From contig NC_088711.1 of NCBI RefSeq assembly GCF_963576615.1, positions 18,632,182 through 18,696,181 of the forward strand: 64,000 nucleotides of DNA. Reading direction: 5' to 3'. The position numbers were made by a program, and so were the translations under genes. Under the pieces are notes generated by a model, which saw only the letters and a program-made list of their open reading frames with translations, was not told where the DNA came from and made no database searches. Positions 1-10,672 of this stretch are shown here, one piece after another (within the stretch, counting starts at the first letter, position 1; each line of letters begins with the position of its first letter). The DNA comes from Watersipora subatra. Taxonomy: Eukaryota > Bryozoa > Gymnolaemata > Cheilostomatida > Watersiporidae.

Positions 1-266
1 GTAAGGTGGACCCATAGAGTTATCTCCCCCTAGAGTGATAACTACCCGAGTGTTTCCGGTGCCAACAAGGAGCGTTTAGGCCACGCCTCTTTTTTGTGCT
101 AGTCAGTCGTAGTGATTGACTAGATAATAACATCAGCCATGGGAAGGGTTAAACAAGGATCATGAATTTCCAGTTGAGATAGTAATTAATGCTCATATTA
201 AAGAAAAGATGATTATAGTTTATTACTCTAATATATGCTTATTATTTAAAGCAATTCAATACCTAC

Positions 267-775
267 CAGGGATTGCTAAACATATTATGGAAATGTTTAC
301 TTTTTCATTTCCATAAACATAAATATTTCCATAATTTTAGGGAAATGGATATGGACATTTTATTTTACAAGTATGGAAATGGTATGAAAATGGAAATAAT
401 ATGGAAATGAATTATGGAAATGCTATGGAAATGGAAATAACATGGAAATGAATTATGGAAATGGAATTAATATGGAAATGAATTATGGAACTTTTATGGA
501 AATGAAAATAATATGGAAATGGAAATACTATGGAAATGAAGTAGAGAAATGGAATTAATATGGAAATTAATTATGGAAATGGAAATAATATGGAAATGAA
601 TTATGGAAATGGAATTAATATGGAAATGAATTATGGAAATGGAATTAATATGGAAATGAATTATGGAAATGGAAATAATATGGAAATGGAAATAATATGG
701 AAATGAATTATGGAAATGGAATTAATATGGAAATGAATTATGAAAATGGAAATTGCGACATACACGCAATCCCTG
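267..775. mobile_element. hAT-like non-autonomous element with 8-bp TSD, filled by a minisatellite
   Basis: The element begins CAGGGATTGC and ends GCAATCCCTG, a perfect 10-bp terminal inverted repeat. It is flanked by ATACCTAC at 259-266 and again at 776-783, an 8-bp target-site duplication. Eight-bp TSDs and CAGGG-type ends are typical of hAT transposons. The opposite arm of the surrounding foldback element (around 2170-2195) carries the same site without the insertion. The interior is almost wholly a 30-bp tandem repeat. Confidence 0.8.
300..750. repeat. 30-bp minisatellite built on ATGGAAAT
   Basis: Tandem units of about 30 bp (ATGGAAATGAATT followed by ATGGAAATGGAATTAAT) with one- or two-base variants fill the interior of the hAT-like element. 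Each unit is two diverged 15-bp halves. No coding function is seen. Confidence 0.85.
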
Positions 776-939
776 ATACCTACATGACTTGCCAAGGCAC
801 TGAATAGATAGTGAGTGAAAGTGAAGGTAATGCAAGCAGTTACTCATAGATAACATATATAGTCATACTGGGGTTGTATTACATTGGTGTGATGGGAAGC
901 TAATCAACTGCCATCAACTATGAGCTGTACTACCCGGTG

Positions 940-1790
940 TTGCCCGAGTAATAAAAAAGTATTTGGACAGAAAATTTATTTTTATATAACATTTACTATT
1001 CTAACTTTTAAACTTCATATCATGAGAAAATATTTTTAAGCAGTTTAAATGAATTAAGAGGAAAAAGAAAACAACTCTAAAGGTTTGCAAGCTTTTTCAA
1101 ACTACAACTTTTAAATTTCATATCATGAAAGAAGTGTTTTGTTGAAATAAATTAGGAAAAAAAAAACTGTAAATGTGTTTAAATGTAAAATAATTAGCAA
1201 GTAATGGCTAAATATAACCTGTTTAGCTATGAGTACAATGAAAAACTATTTAATAAATAAGGTAATAAAAAAGTCTATTTTATTTTTATATAATTATAGT
1301 TAGTAGAATTAAGTATAATTTATTTTTATTTAACATATAACAACATTTACCACTTTAACTTTCAAACTACATATTATGAAAAGTGTTTTGTGTAATTGAA
1401 ATAAATGAAGAGAAGAGAGAAAATAAAAACAACGGTAAATGTTTTCAAGCTTTTTCAAACAACTACCACATTTAAACTTCATATCATGAGAAAAGTTTTT
1501 TGTTAAAATGAATTAAGAAGAAAAATGAAACTACAAATGTGTTTAAATGTAAAATAATTAGCAAGTAATGCTAAATATAATCTGTTTAGCTATGATTACA
1601 TGTAAAATAAAAAATTATTGTAATCATAGCTAATTTTTATTACTTTATTTAATAAATGAAGTAATTCACAACTACTTTTTTATTACTTTATTTAATAAAT
1701 AAAGTAATAAAAAGTCTATTTTATTTTTAAATAATTTTAATTTAGTATAATTAAGTATAATTTATTTTTATCTAACATATAACAACATTT
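940..1790. repeat. AT-rich dispersed repeat, two tandem diverged copies
   Basis: Two diverged copies of about 350 bp share landmarks such as CTTTTAAACTTCATATCATGAGAAAA and GCAAGTAATGGCTAAATATA. The same family recurs at about 35377-35710 and, as an inverted fragment, at about 3344-3520 next to CCGGGCAACGCCGG. No protein can be recognised in it. It forms the centre of the foldback element at the left edge. Confidence 0.65.
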
Positions 1791-2446
1791 GCCACTCTAA
1801 CTTTCAAACTTTTTGCTTGCTTACATCAAGCAAAGATGTCCACTAACTAGTGGACATATTTGCTTCAAGCTAGTCTATGTATTTGATTGATATGTATTGA
1901 AATCTAATATTACATGCAAGGGCTGTTTGTGAACTGAGGTGACAATGAATCACTCTATCACCATACAATGTCAATACTTTCAGTTGATGGCAGTCGATTA
2001 GCTTCCCATCACACCAATGTAATACAACCCCAGTATGGCTATCTATCTTATCTATGAGACTATGAATAACCAATGATATACAGCCCCTCATGTGTGGGGC
2101 TGTATATCATTGGAGTAACTGATTGCATTAACTCACTTACTTAACACCATCTATTCAGTGCCTTTGCAATGCATGTAGGAATTGAATTGCTTTAAATAAT
2201 AAGTATATATTAGAGTAATAAACTATAGGGCCTAATCATCATTTCTTTAATATGAGCAATAATTACTGTCTTAACTGGAAATTCATGATCATTTTCATGG
2301 CTGACGTTATTGTTCTGTCGATCACTACGATTGACTAGCACAAAAAAGGGGCGTGGCCTAAACGCTCCTTGTTGGCACCGGAAACGCTCGTGTTGTTGAA
2401 TGCACAGTTATCACTCTAGGGGGAGATAACTCTATGGGTGGACCCT

Positions 2447-3530
2447 CATACGATTAGAGGAGTATAGAAACCCATAGTAAAGATTTAATGCAAACACCTA
2501 GTAAAATTTATCAGAATTTGTTACACGTACTGTACATATTAAAAGTTAGTAACAAAATAATATGTTAACCTTAGTAACTATAGTTACTTGCAGTAACCTT
2601 AATGTATTTATTGGTTAAGATCTGCAATAAAATGTAACATTACAATGTAGTATGTGCAATACGTACCATAGAAAGTTCTTTCTTTCGAGACCGGCCTATA
2701 AAATAAGTTTTGAATTTAACTTAAATGAATTTAGCTTTCTAGACACATGCTTAATGCTAAGTTTTAGTATGTATTTTTAACTATTTTGCTGAACTTCAAC
2801 TTTTTCGTCCGCTAAAATTTTATCACCTATGTTACTGGTTTTGTTTTCACAATAACTAATAATGAATAACGCCGAACTGAGCGAGATCAAGCATGGTATC
2901 TCTTTCATTTGTCGTTAGAGGGATTTCGGCAAATAGCATATATCGGCATATTTTTTATTCTAATGTATCAGCACACTGACTGCTAAATTTGAATTTCGAG
3001 GGAAATTTTTGTTGATTTCGTATGATAAAAATATTTCATATGGCGAGGGCGAAAAATCAGCAGGTTCTATATCACAGGGTGAAAAAATGGTACAACAGGT
3101 TACGATGCTAAACTTACATATCTATATATATATTTCTCAAAGTATGTCTGTGTGTCGTCGTATATCTGTTGGTTTTCCGGCTATAGCTATTATTAGAACA
3201 GTGGAGCTGGACAACAATGCAGACGCAAAGTCATGGCTTACGGTCATTGAAAGCCTAGCCTTATTACCTAGCTTAGTGGAATTTTCCATTGGCAATATGC
3301 CAGGCTAATAGCTTGAAAGGTACAGTAGTTTGACAAAGTTTTAAAACCTTTACAGTTGTTTTTATTTTTCTCTTAATTTATTTCAACTACACAAAACACT
3401 TCTCTCATGATATGCAGTTTGAAAGTAAGAATGGGAAACGTTGTTATATGTTAAATACAAATCAAATTTCTGTCCAAAAACCTTTTTATTAGCCGGGCAA
3501 CGCCGGATGGTACAGCTAGCTTATATATAT
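2447..3530. repeat. Diverged dispersed repeat also present at 35.8-36.4 kb
   Basis: The stretch from about 2455 to 3050 aligns loosely, in the same orientation, with about 35820-36350: shared landmarks are AAACCCAT, TATGTTAACCTTAG, TTAAATGAATTTAGCTT, CTAAAATTTTATCA and GAATAACGC..AACT. Both copies sit beside the repeat marked by GCAAGTAATGGCTAAATATA, so together they look like parts of one larger old element. The short ORF at 3009-3308 lies in it and has no recognisable domain. Confidence 0.55.
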
Positions 3531-3654
3531 ATATATAGCTGAACTTATTAATAAAAGCTGTGAGAGCAAGCTTTAGTGATGTTGCGCGTAATGCGGAGTC
3601 GTTATGCGTATTTTAACGCAAATAATAACCTACCCAATGAATCCGTTACATCCT

Positions 3655-3915
3655 GTGTAGCTTAATGTGTTGATTTGCCACCTTGTGATTGGGAGGTTCT
3701 GAGATAAAATCTTCTGTGATACAGAATAGATACCATTATTGATCACTACGCTTAGTTAAATGCGATTAGCTAATGGATAAGCGTGACGGCTGCAGGATCT
3801 GAGATCAAGTCCTCTCCAAGGTAGATTTTTTATTGCTAGATTTTAATTGCTATAACTGGACACAGGGTGTACAAAACACAAACCCTGAGATTTATATAGA
3901 TTATTATTATAGATT
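3655..3915 (+). repeat. tRNA-derived SINE-like repeat
   Basis: The stretch near 3770-3830 has a tRNA-like body: an A-box-like TTAGCTAATGG and a B-box-like GAGATCAAGTCCTC at a suitable distance. It is followed by an AACTGGACACAGG..ACAAAACACAAACCCTGAGATTTATATA tail that recurs, diverged, at about 4905-5075, 10195-10420 (minus), 36488-36655 and 55792-56140 (minus). Recurrence of a pol III-like head joined to a common tail is the SINE signature. It is not a functional tRNA, since no cloverleaf can be folded by eye. Confidence 0.55.
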
Positions 3916-4475
3916 ATGATTGTTCTACCAATAAAATGAATGCATTACGTTTATGCAACTATGCATAAACTTTTAATTCCATATTCTTTATGCTATTTCA
4001 TAATCTTTGTTTTTTTAAGTTGGTAGTTTTTACTTTCAACATTTCCATATTTATTTAAAAAGCTTCTATTCTTTGGAAAACTTCAATGTTTTGTTTTCGA
4101 AATTACCTCAAATGTAGAGTTGAATATTTACTCAAATTGCATATCATGCTTTAAACAATTTGTTTGCCAAAGTTGTAAATAGAGGTTTTACTGTAGGTGT
4201 ATTAATAGTAGTGAGATGAAATGCTAAAAGAGATTGATATGGATTAAGACTGGTAGATTCAGACTGGTAGATATGACGGTTCAGAATTTTATAGATTTTC
4301 AATTTGAAAAAGTAATAGTTTCAATGTTAACAGGTTTTAGTAACAACACCATGCATGTTTTCAGACCCAGATATTGGTTTGAATTGGTTAAAGCCACACG
4401 TTTTTGCATCTGAGTAGGTGAAGGTCAACCACTTTTTCCCACTTATTAACTGTTTGATGTCTGTGTTAGCCTGTC

Positions 4476-4720
4476 TTGACAAACTGTTATTTTTGCGGAG
4501 TTGTCCCTCGGTGAGCGGAGCGAGCGAAACAACAGCTTGTCACAATACGCACTGCGCCTGATGCATCAGCTGCAATGAAAGGGAGTTGTTCTCTTCCGTC
4601 TATGCGCTTGGCTGCGATGTTATGTCGGTCGGTCCATTGGTAATCATAACTGGTTTAGCCAAAAAATTTATGTAGAAAAAATAAGATAGAAATGTTTAAC
4701 CAGAGTCCAGTCTCTGCGGT
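4476..4720 (+). repeat. Solo arm of the foldback family found at 50.07-51.18 kb
   Basis: This stretch carries CTGTCTTGACAA, AACAACAGCTTGTCACAA, CTGATGCATCAGCTGCA, GGGAGTTGTTCTCTTCCGTC and TTTATGTAGAAAAA in the same order as each arm of the foldback element near 50 kb. Only one arm is present here, so it is a deletion derivative or an independent short copy. Confidence 0.75.
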
Positions 4721-4904
4721 AAACTTTAGTAGAACTGCACTTTTCTTCACTTATGAAGCATGCTTTTTTCTCTGGTAAGGCTTTACGGATTTTTCTTCTG
4801 GTTTGGCTTTACACATAAAGCTAACTGCAGTGTTTAACGTGAAGCCATGAAAGATTGGCATTTATTCCAAGTATGTGCCAAATTTATTCTATTGTGTAGC
4901 AAGG

Positions 4905-5075
4905 TGGACAGTATTATAGTGCATTCGTTAAATAGTTTTCCATAGAACTGAAAGGTGTGAGTTCAAATCCAGTTTGCAGCGTATTTCTCATTCTTAAAAC
5001 TTCAATGCTACAGCTGGACAGACAAAAGCACAAACAGAAGCACGGACGGATAAACATTGAGATTTTTATATAAGG
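4905..5075 (+). repeat. SINE-like repeat (B box plus AGCTGGACAG tail)
   Basis: GTGTGAGTTCAAATCCAG resembles a tRNA T-arm/B box. It is followed by TACAGCTGGACAGAC, a run of spaced CACAAAC/CACGG words and TTGAGATTTTTATATAAGG, the same tail as the other SINE-like copies. The A box is weak, so this copy is degenerate. Confidence 0.5.
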
Positions 5076-5089
5076 AAGAAAGACAAATT

Positions 5090-6647
5090 TAACTAAGTAA
5101 CAATATGTTCAACAAAGAATCAAAACATTTCTCTAAGCTTTGATGAAACCTATTCACATCAAATGCTAATCTAAAATCAGGGTTTTAACCATGTATCTGC
5201 TAAGAGTGCTAAATCGAATGTATTTATAAATGGTATGACACATGTATGTTTAATATTTTACATGATACAAATTTTTAAGTGAACATTTTTTTAAATTATT
5301 TGCTGGACAAACTAGTTCAGACTGCATAAAGGTTAAAATAAGTACGAGGTCAGAGATGATATAGCTAGGTTATACTAGGGTAGAACTATAGGAACTATGG
5401 AACTATTGTCTTGTCCACCATACTGGTAGTAAAACTTCAATAGTATTATACTAATCTATAGAAAAATGTTCACGAGGAATACATTTTGATTCTGCATTCA
5501 TCGCGATTCAAGAGCTATTTGGTACAAGAGTTCCACCACCAATAATCAGAGAATGTTAGTAGATAGGAATGCAAAACAGTTTGTCTGCAAAAATTTTCCA
5601 AATGATTGTCTTGACAGAAGATAATGAAGAATTTAATGTTATTTAATAGGATATACCACGCTACACTATTAATCACAAGCACATGTTATTGTATCGACTA
5701 GAGGGTATACCCTATATTTTACAATTAAATCATGTGATTATATCACTATATTTCTATGATAGCATTATTCACATTTGGAGTTGTTTGCAAGTTGACCTGC
5801 CGTGCATGTTAAAGGTCTCAACGGACATTCGCCATATAGACATTCAGCATTTCATTTTATGTATTTAACAGCAATGCATTCTGTTTGGTGAAGACTGGAC
5901 TGCATTGCTAATTATTGACCCCACAGGTCAATAATTAGCAACGAAGTCATGTCATGCTTAGCAGTATTCCAACATTAGTGCATTTGGAACTGGTAAACTC
6001 GAAATAAATACGACTGAAGTTTGAACGTTTTTGCCGTTTCCATGATGCGTATCTCTTGCGGAGTGGCTCTAAGGCTCAAACCTGCGCACCATGGAAACAC
6101 TGTGAAAAACATCACACTGAACGATTTAAAATCTAGAAGTTTAACAGAGCACAAATAGGAGCTAAGTTATTTCATAAATCGTTATCTTTGTTTTGCATGA
6201 GACAGTTGTCCAAACACGGTTGCGATGAACTGGATGCATAAAGATCTTTTTGAAGTCAAACAATTGTAAATAATGCTTTGTTCTCGCTCCAGCTATAAAA
6301 TGTTTTCCAGTGATATAGTTTTTCTCTCGACTGATGCAAATACAGCATTAGAGAATTTATCATATGATTTTATAATTTTATCAAATGAAAAGTCATATTT
6401 TATATTACTGGGCTTGTCCATAATTAGCCGTGTGATTTTTGTAAAGGTTTCCTAGCTATGTATCAAAGATGGAATATTAGAAGCTACAGCTTGATACAAT
6501 AGTTGCTATTCGATATACCTATGTTTGCTTCACTCAAGCGTAACTATTTAATGATGACAACTATTACAAAAATACCGATCAGGTTTTCAGTTTATTTCAT
6601 GCAGTTTCATATTACTTCCTGTTGAACACAAACCTGTCCCTTTACAG
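5090..6647 (+). other. Presumed intron upstream of the TMEM115 terminal exon
   Basis: No coding exon is visible. The only structured item is a 16-bp perfect hairpin at 5905-5941. If TMEM115 is transcribed from further left, this is the 3' part of its last intron. It ends in the acceptor CCCTTTACAG at 6647. Confidence 0.4.
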
Positions 6648-6858
6648 ACAACTGGCTATTAAAGCATTAAATGAGAGACTTAGCAAGACGGGTGATGAGG
6701 CGAGTTGGCCTGGATTGGAAGATGACGAACAAGAGGGAGCCGAGCCAGAGCTGGTTGTTGCAGGAGCTAATGAGCCTCTGACAACATCAGAAGCAGTTGC
6801 GGGTGGGGACTCTACACCCACCACTAAGGACAATGATAGCACTGGATCCTCTCCGTGA
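6648..6858 (+). CDS. TMEM115: TMEM115 (PL6), C-terminal coding exon
   Basis: TMEM115 is a multi-pass Golgi membrane protein related to rhomboids that acts in retrograde Golgi-to-ER traffic. Only its cytosolic C-terminal tail is here. The exon follows acceptor TTTACAG, and its first base completes a codon begun upstream (phase 2). It encodes a tail starting QLAIKALNERLSKTGDEAS, then WPGLEDDEQEG, matching the vertebrate TMEM115 tail pattern RRRQLALKALNERL...WPSMDDDEEE as I recall it. A Ser/Thr/Asp-rich low-complexity end and a TGA stop at 6856-6858 follow. An in-frame ATG at 6622 lies inside the intron and is not the start. The transmembrane exons are not in the window; they should lie to the left. 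Confidence 0.8.
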
Positions 6859-7223
6859 TACATTCCTATAGATACATATGAATGGGTGGATTCTATTATA
6901 CTGAATGAGTGCATTGAACTGTTATAAGCGTGTGGAGTATCTCACGAGAGCTACATGTACCTTCAACTATCAGTCATTTGCATCTATGGTACATAGGTCA
7001 CTCTTTTGTTGAACAAGGCATTGATCCTGTCGACCTAGATCACTCATTTTCTTATTCTTGTGTTCTGTTCATGGAACAACTCTGCAGTCACCCTCATAGA
7101 ATACCGATAGAATACCGTATAGGGTTCTTAGACGCTGTCATGACATTTTGTGTTTGTTGATGTTCTCTCAACACTTTTCGAGGAGTTATGCTTTTGTGGC
7201 GTATTTTTAAACATATTATAGAT

Positions 7224-7229
7224 AATAAA
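7224..7229 (+). terminator. TMEM115: Poly(A) signal AATAAA for TMEM115
   Basis: AATAAA lies about 365 bases past the TMEM115 stop codon, in an AT-rich 3' UTR. It is followed by T/G-rich sequence (TTGATGTGTTATT). This is a plausible cleavage site, not demonstrated. Confidence 0.5.
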
Positions 7230-7234
7230 ATATT

Positions 7235-10200
7235 TATTCATTGATGTGTTATTCACCATAGATTAGCTGTTTGTGGTTTTTGTTAATTTTGGTTTGCTAT
7301 CAGCTTGGCCAGGATTTTACATGCTGTAACAGCTCTGCGTAGAATTGTTAAGTTTTAGCTGATTTAGTCACATTTAGAATGATAGAGTTGCATGAATACT
7401 ACTTCAGGCATGGTCATGTTAAGTGTCATTCCAGTTTTACATGTACGTACTGTACGTTAGAAGCTTTTAATGGATTTAGGGATTCAAAGAACTATTAGTA
7501 AGCAAAAATAGACATTAGTCACGTCTAAAATGGAATATGCATGTATAACTTGATTGCTTTAAAGAGAGCGATTTGAAAACTGGCACGGAGCTCAATCGGT
7601 TTCATGCTTCATTTATTCTCATCCCTTATTTACTACTTGGCTGTAAAATTTAATAAACTGTTTTGGCAGTTTCCCCTAAATTTATAATTTGTGCGGTCAT
7701 CAATTGGTTATTGCAAGCAAATGAGGATTGTTAAAGACATCAAAAAGGTCTCTCTGCATTCCTTACCTTACTTTTAACTCCCTCACTTGAAGTGTTAAAT
7801 ATTCTTTTTCAAAAATTGCCATTGGTCTTACACGAGAGCTGTACATTGGAACAATAATAGAAACTCAATATATTTCGTCATTATTTACTGTATAAAACGA
7901 TATGGGGAGTTTTATATCATTGATCTGTTGCATCTAGTATGTTGAAATACCTTCACTTGTGAGTTATGTAATCTACTAGTGTACTATGTAGCAAACGAAT
8001 TTCCGAATACGGTAATTCCGTATTAGTGTATTTGTTCAGTTTGGCCTATTATTTTGGAGTTGTGTCATGCACGTAAAGTTGAGAGCCGTTTTCTCAAGGT
8101 TCCAAGGTCGAGCGATTCACGAGGTCCGTTGCAATGCGATATATTATTCCCTAGGATCGGTGAAATAACTTCTGAAGCTTTTCAACGTAAAACACACTAT
8201 ATTGCTGGTATATCGAATATAAGCTAATTATTTTTATTATTTCCTAACAAGAATAAAACTTGTTGCCATGTAGAGTTTTAGAGAAAAACAATTTCGTAAG
8301 TTGTGTACCGTTCCATTTGTGTACTCACAGAGTACACAAATGGAACTATACGACAGCTAGTTATGGTTAGAAAGACCGATGATGCCTAGAATGAGATCAT
8401 TTACAAAATAATAGTGATTGCTGTGAAGCTGCGAATTAATTATTGTTATCTCATGCTGATAGTAGCAACACAAATGGCGATTATCAAATCTACTGAATTT
8501 GCTAACCAAATTTTCTACTACGATTTTCTGACGCAAGGAATCATCCTTGCCAGCTGGTAGTTTATCAATTGGTGAATTCTGATGCGAGCTGGTTCACTAT
8601 GAACAATCACGCGTGGCATTAGCTTTCACATCACGAGGGGGTCTCATTGCACCCGAGGCGGGGGCGAAATTTTGACACTGACAATTGGACACTGACAATG
8701 CGGTTTCTTCTCTTCCCACTGTGGTCCTTTTTGCATCAGGCTCATTCCTTGCAATTTCATTTAAACTCGAACTTGCCACCAAGGTCCATGTCACACTTGA
8801 TATTGGTATTTTACTACTAGCAAAACTTTGTCACCATTTTGTAAGGTCAAGCCAAAATCTCTCCATAAACATGGTTGGAACAAGCTCAGGAACGTTTTTT
8901 ATCTTTTACATTGTATTACCTAGATTCAGATGCGCGCCTTATTTTTCAGTTTGTTTTATTTCTTGTAGCCTATGCAACATATATGTAAAAATGTTTAATA
9001 AAAGGTATTGCAAAACTTTAGATCTTTTGTAACAAAATAGCGCTTTTCTTATAGTGCTATGCAAAAGGGTTGGCCATTGCTTATTTGTCTAAGGGTTTTA
9101 CTTGAGTGTAGCCGTCTTTTGATAGGCTTTGAGCACAAATGTAAATCTTAAAATGGTTGACATTTAATGACAAAAGTTTAGCTGGGAGACTGTGCCTACA
9201 AAACTGTACAGAGTTTTAAAACTAAATCATATTTCAACAACCTGGCGAAAAGCACGAAGCATATGTGTGTGTGAAGTTTAGATGAAATTGGCCAAAAAAT
9301 GTGGAAACACACAGCAGTTACGCAGACTATCAGACACACTATGACAAAGTGCGATTTATTAATATAGATTGGAATTTTACTACTTGGAATATGGCATGCC
9401 TCTGCCACATATGTTTGTCTTTTCTAGTAGCCACATGTTCTAAATACTATAAATAATAGTATTTAGGACATATGGCCTAGAGTAATAATTTACCAGAAAA
9501 GAACTAATGGATATTCTAAGTTCTCACTATCTAAGAATGTCAGGTTGGAATGTCTTAGCTCACAGGTTCAATGCACTGGTGATCTGTTCTGGTTTCTTGG
9601 AGAACAATCCAAATACATGTAGTCTTCTTCCTAGTCATCAGAATGTGATCAATGAGCCAATCTGTGTGCTTTCTACTACAATTTTATGACAGCTTGCATA
9701 AAGTGGACCTTCAAGTCAAACTTAAATTTAAAATCAAAGATAATGAAGTTTAACTTCGGTGACTTCTAATCAAAAAATAATAAAAATAAAATTTCGATTA
9801 TCTCTCAAGTCTCAATGTGTAGGTTGGTAGCAGGAAGCCAATCTAGCTGTAAACTACACAGGCAATAGTACCATAAAATTCTATGGCTGCTCACCATTGA
9901 TGAACGTGGCAAGGCATCGCTAAAACACCCAGACTACCTCCTTTTTTTACATTTCTTGAATTTAGCAGCATGCTGTTGCTAATCTATATCTATGTAACTT
10001 GTGCAACTGTCGAGGGAGAATGACAAGCTGTAAACTGACATTACCATTAAGCTGTTTAGTAAGCAAAGAGTGAGATGATGGCAGGTCACTTTCTCATTCT
10101 TTATTCCTTGACTAATTTTTTGTCCAACAGTTGGCAGCCTGGCTGAAGGGTTTGGTTCAACCGATATAACAAATCTAAATATATAAATATCAATGTTTGG

Positions 10201-10578
10201 CTTTTTGTTAAACCCTGTGTCCAGTTATAACAATTAAAATCTTGCCACGGAAAATTCACATGTCACTCAATTTAGTCTCGGGACTTCCAGATCTAGAGGC
10301 GGCGAACTTTAAGCTACATGGAATACAATGTATTCATTGAGCAAATAGTAATTACATTGGTTGAGATACTTGCGATTGAAGCCCTTGCTTTCGGTTAATA
10401 ACTAGCACTATTGACCATTACTCGTAACGATTGTTAAGCTAGCCCAAAACACAGGTATTGTTTTTGTAAAGATTTTAGTAAAGATATAGCTTTCTAGGTA
10501 AGTTACTCAAATTCATTTGGTAATTATTCTATTACTCGTGCACCCTGGGAATTTGGTTAGTCTGTTATATATTTTCAG
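7235..10578. other. Intergenic region between TMEM115 and CTNS
   Basis: No supported gene is seen. The region holds perfect or near-perfect short hairpins at 8310-8346 and about 9429-9465, a minus-strand SINE-like fragment near 10195-10420 and simple AT-rich sequence. The CTNS promoter or a 5' UTR exon may be here, because 10579 follows a good acceptor (TATTTTCAG). The open frame at 8685-9032 has no recognisable domain. Confidence 0.5.
10195..10420 (-). repeat. SINE-like repeat, minus orientation
   Basis: AACCCTGTGTCCAGTTATAACAATTAAAATCTTGCC at its left is the reverse complement of the tail seen at about 3840-3890 (that copy has GCTATAACTGGACACAGGG). A B-box-like GGACTTCCAGATC region follows to the right. 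It is a diverged member of the same family. Confidence 0.5.
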
Positions 10579-10672
10579 GTTGAATAGAGCAGCAGGATTA
10601 AATGACTATTCACAATGTACTCAAGGATACTACAGTTGACTTCTTGTCTGTTGCTACTAAGTCTCTGCACTG
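10579..10672 (+). CDS. CTNS: CTNS exon with start codon (CDS from 10615)
   Basis: It follows acceptor TATTTTCAG at 10578, so a 5' UTR exon probably lies upstream. Bases 10579-10614 are 5' UTR with an in-frame stop. ATG at 10615 opens a 19-residue hydrophobic signal peptide (SCLLLLSLC core). The donor is GTAAGT at 10673, phase 1. Confidence 0.8.

Larger units (their letters stand above)
5..2446. mobile_element. Large foldback (long terminal inverted repeat) DNA element
   Basis: The outer ends are inverted copies of each other: ACCCATAGAGTTATCTCCCC near position 10 reappears reverse-complemented near 2440. The arms stay alignable inward for roughly 400 bp (about 5-266 and 784-935 on the left against about 1970-2446 on the right). 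The left arm is split by a separate insertion (267-775). The centre (about 940-1860) is AT-rich dispersed repeat without a transposase ORF, so the element is non-autonomous. The window begins at its left edge, so the target-site duplication cannot be read and superfamily assignment is open. Confidence 0.75.

Noticed and set aside
8597..9032. Overlapping frames on both strands at 8.6-9.0 kb
   Set aside because: No domain, splice-site or codon evidence. Length is compatible with chance.
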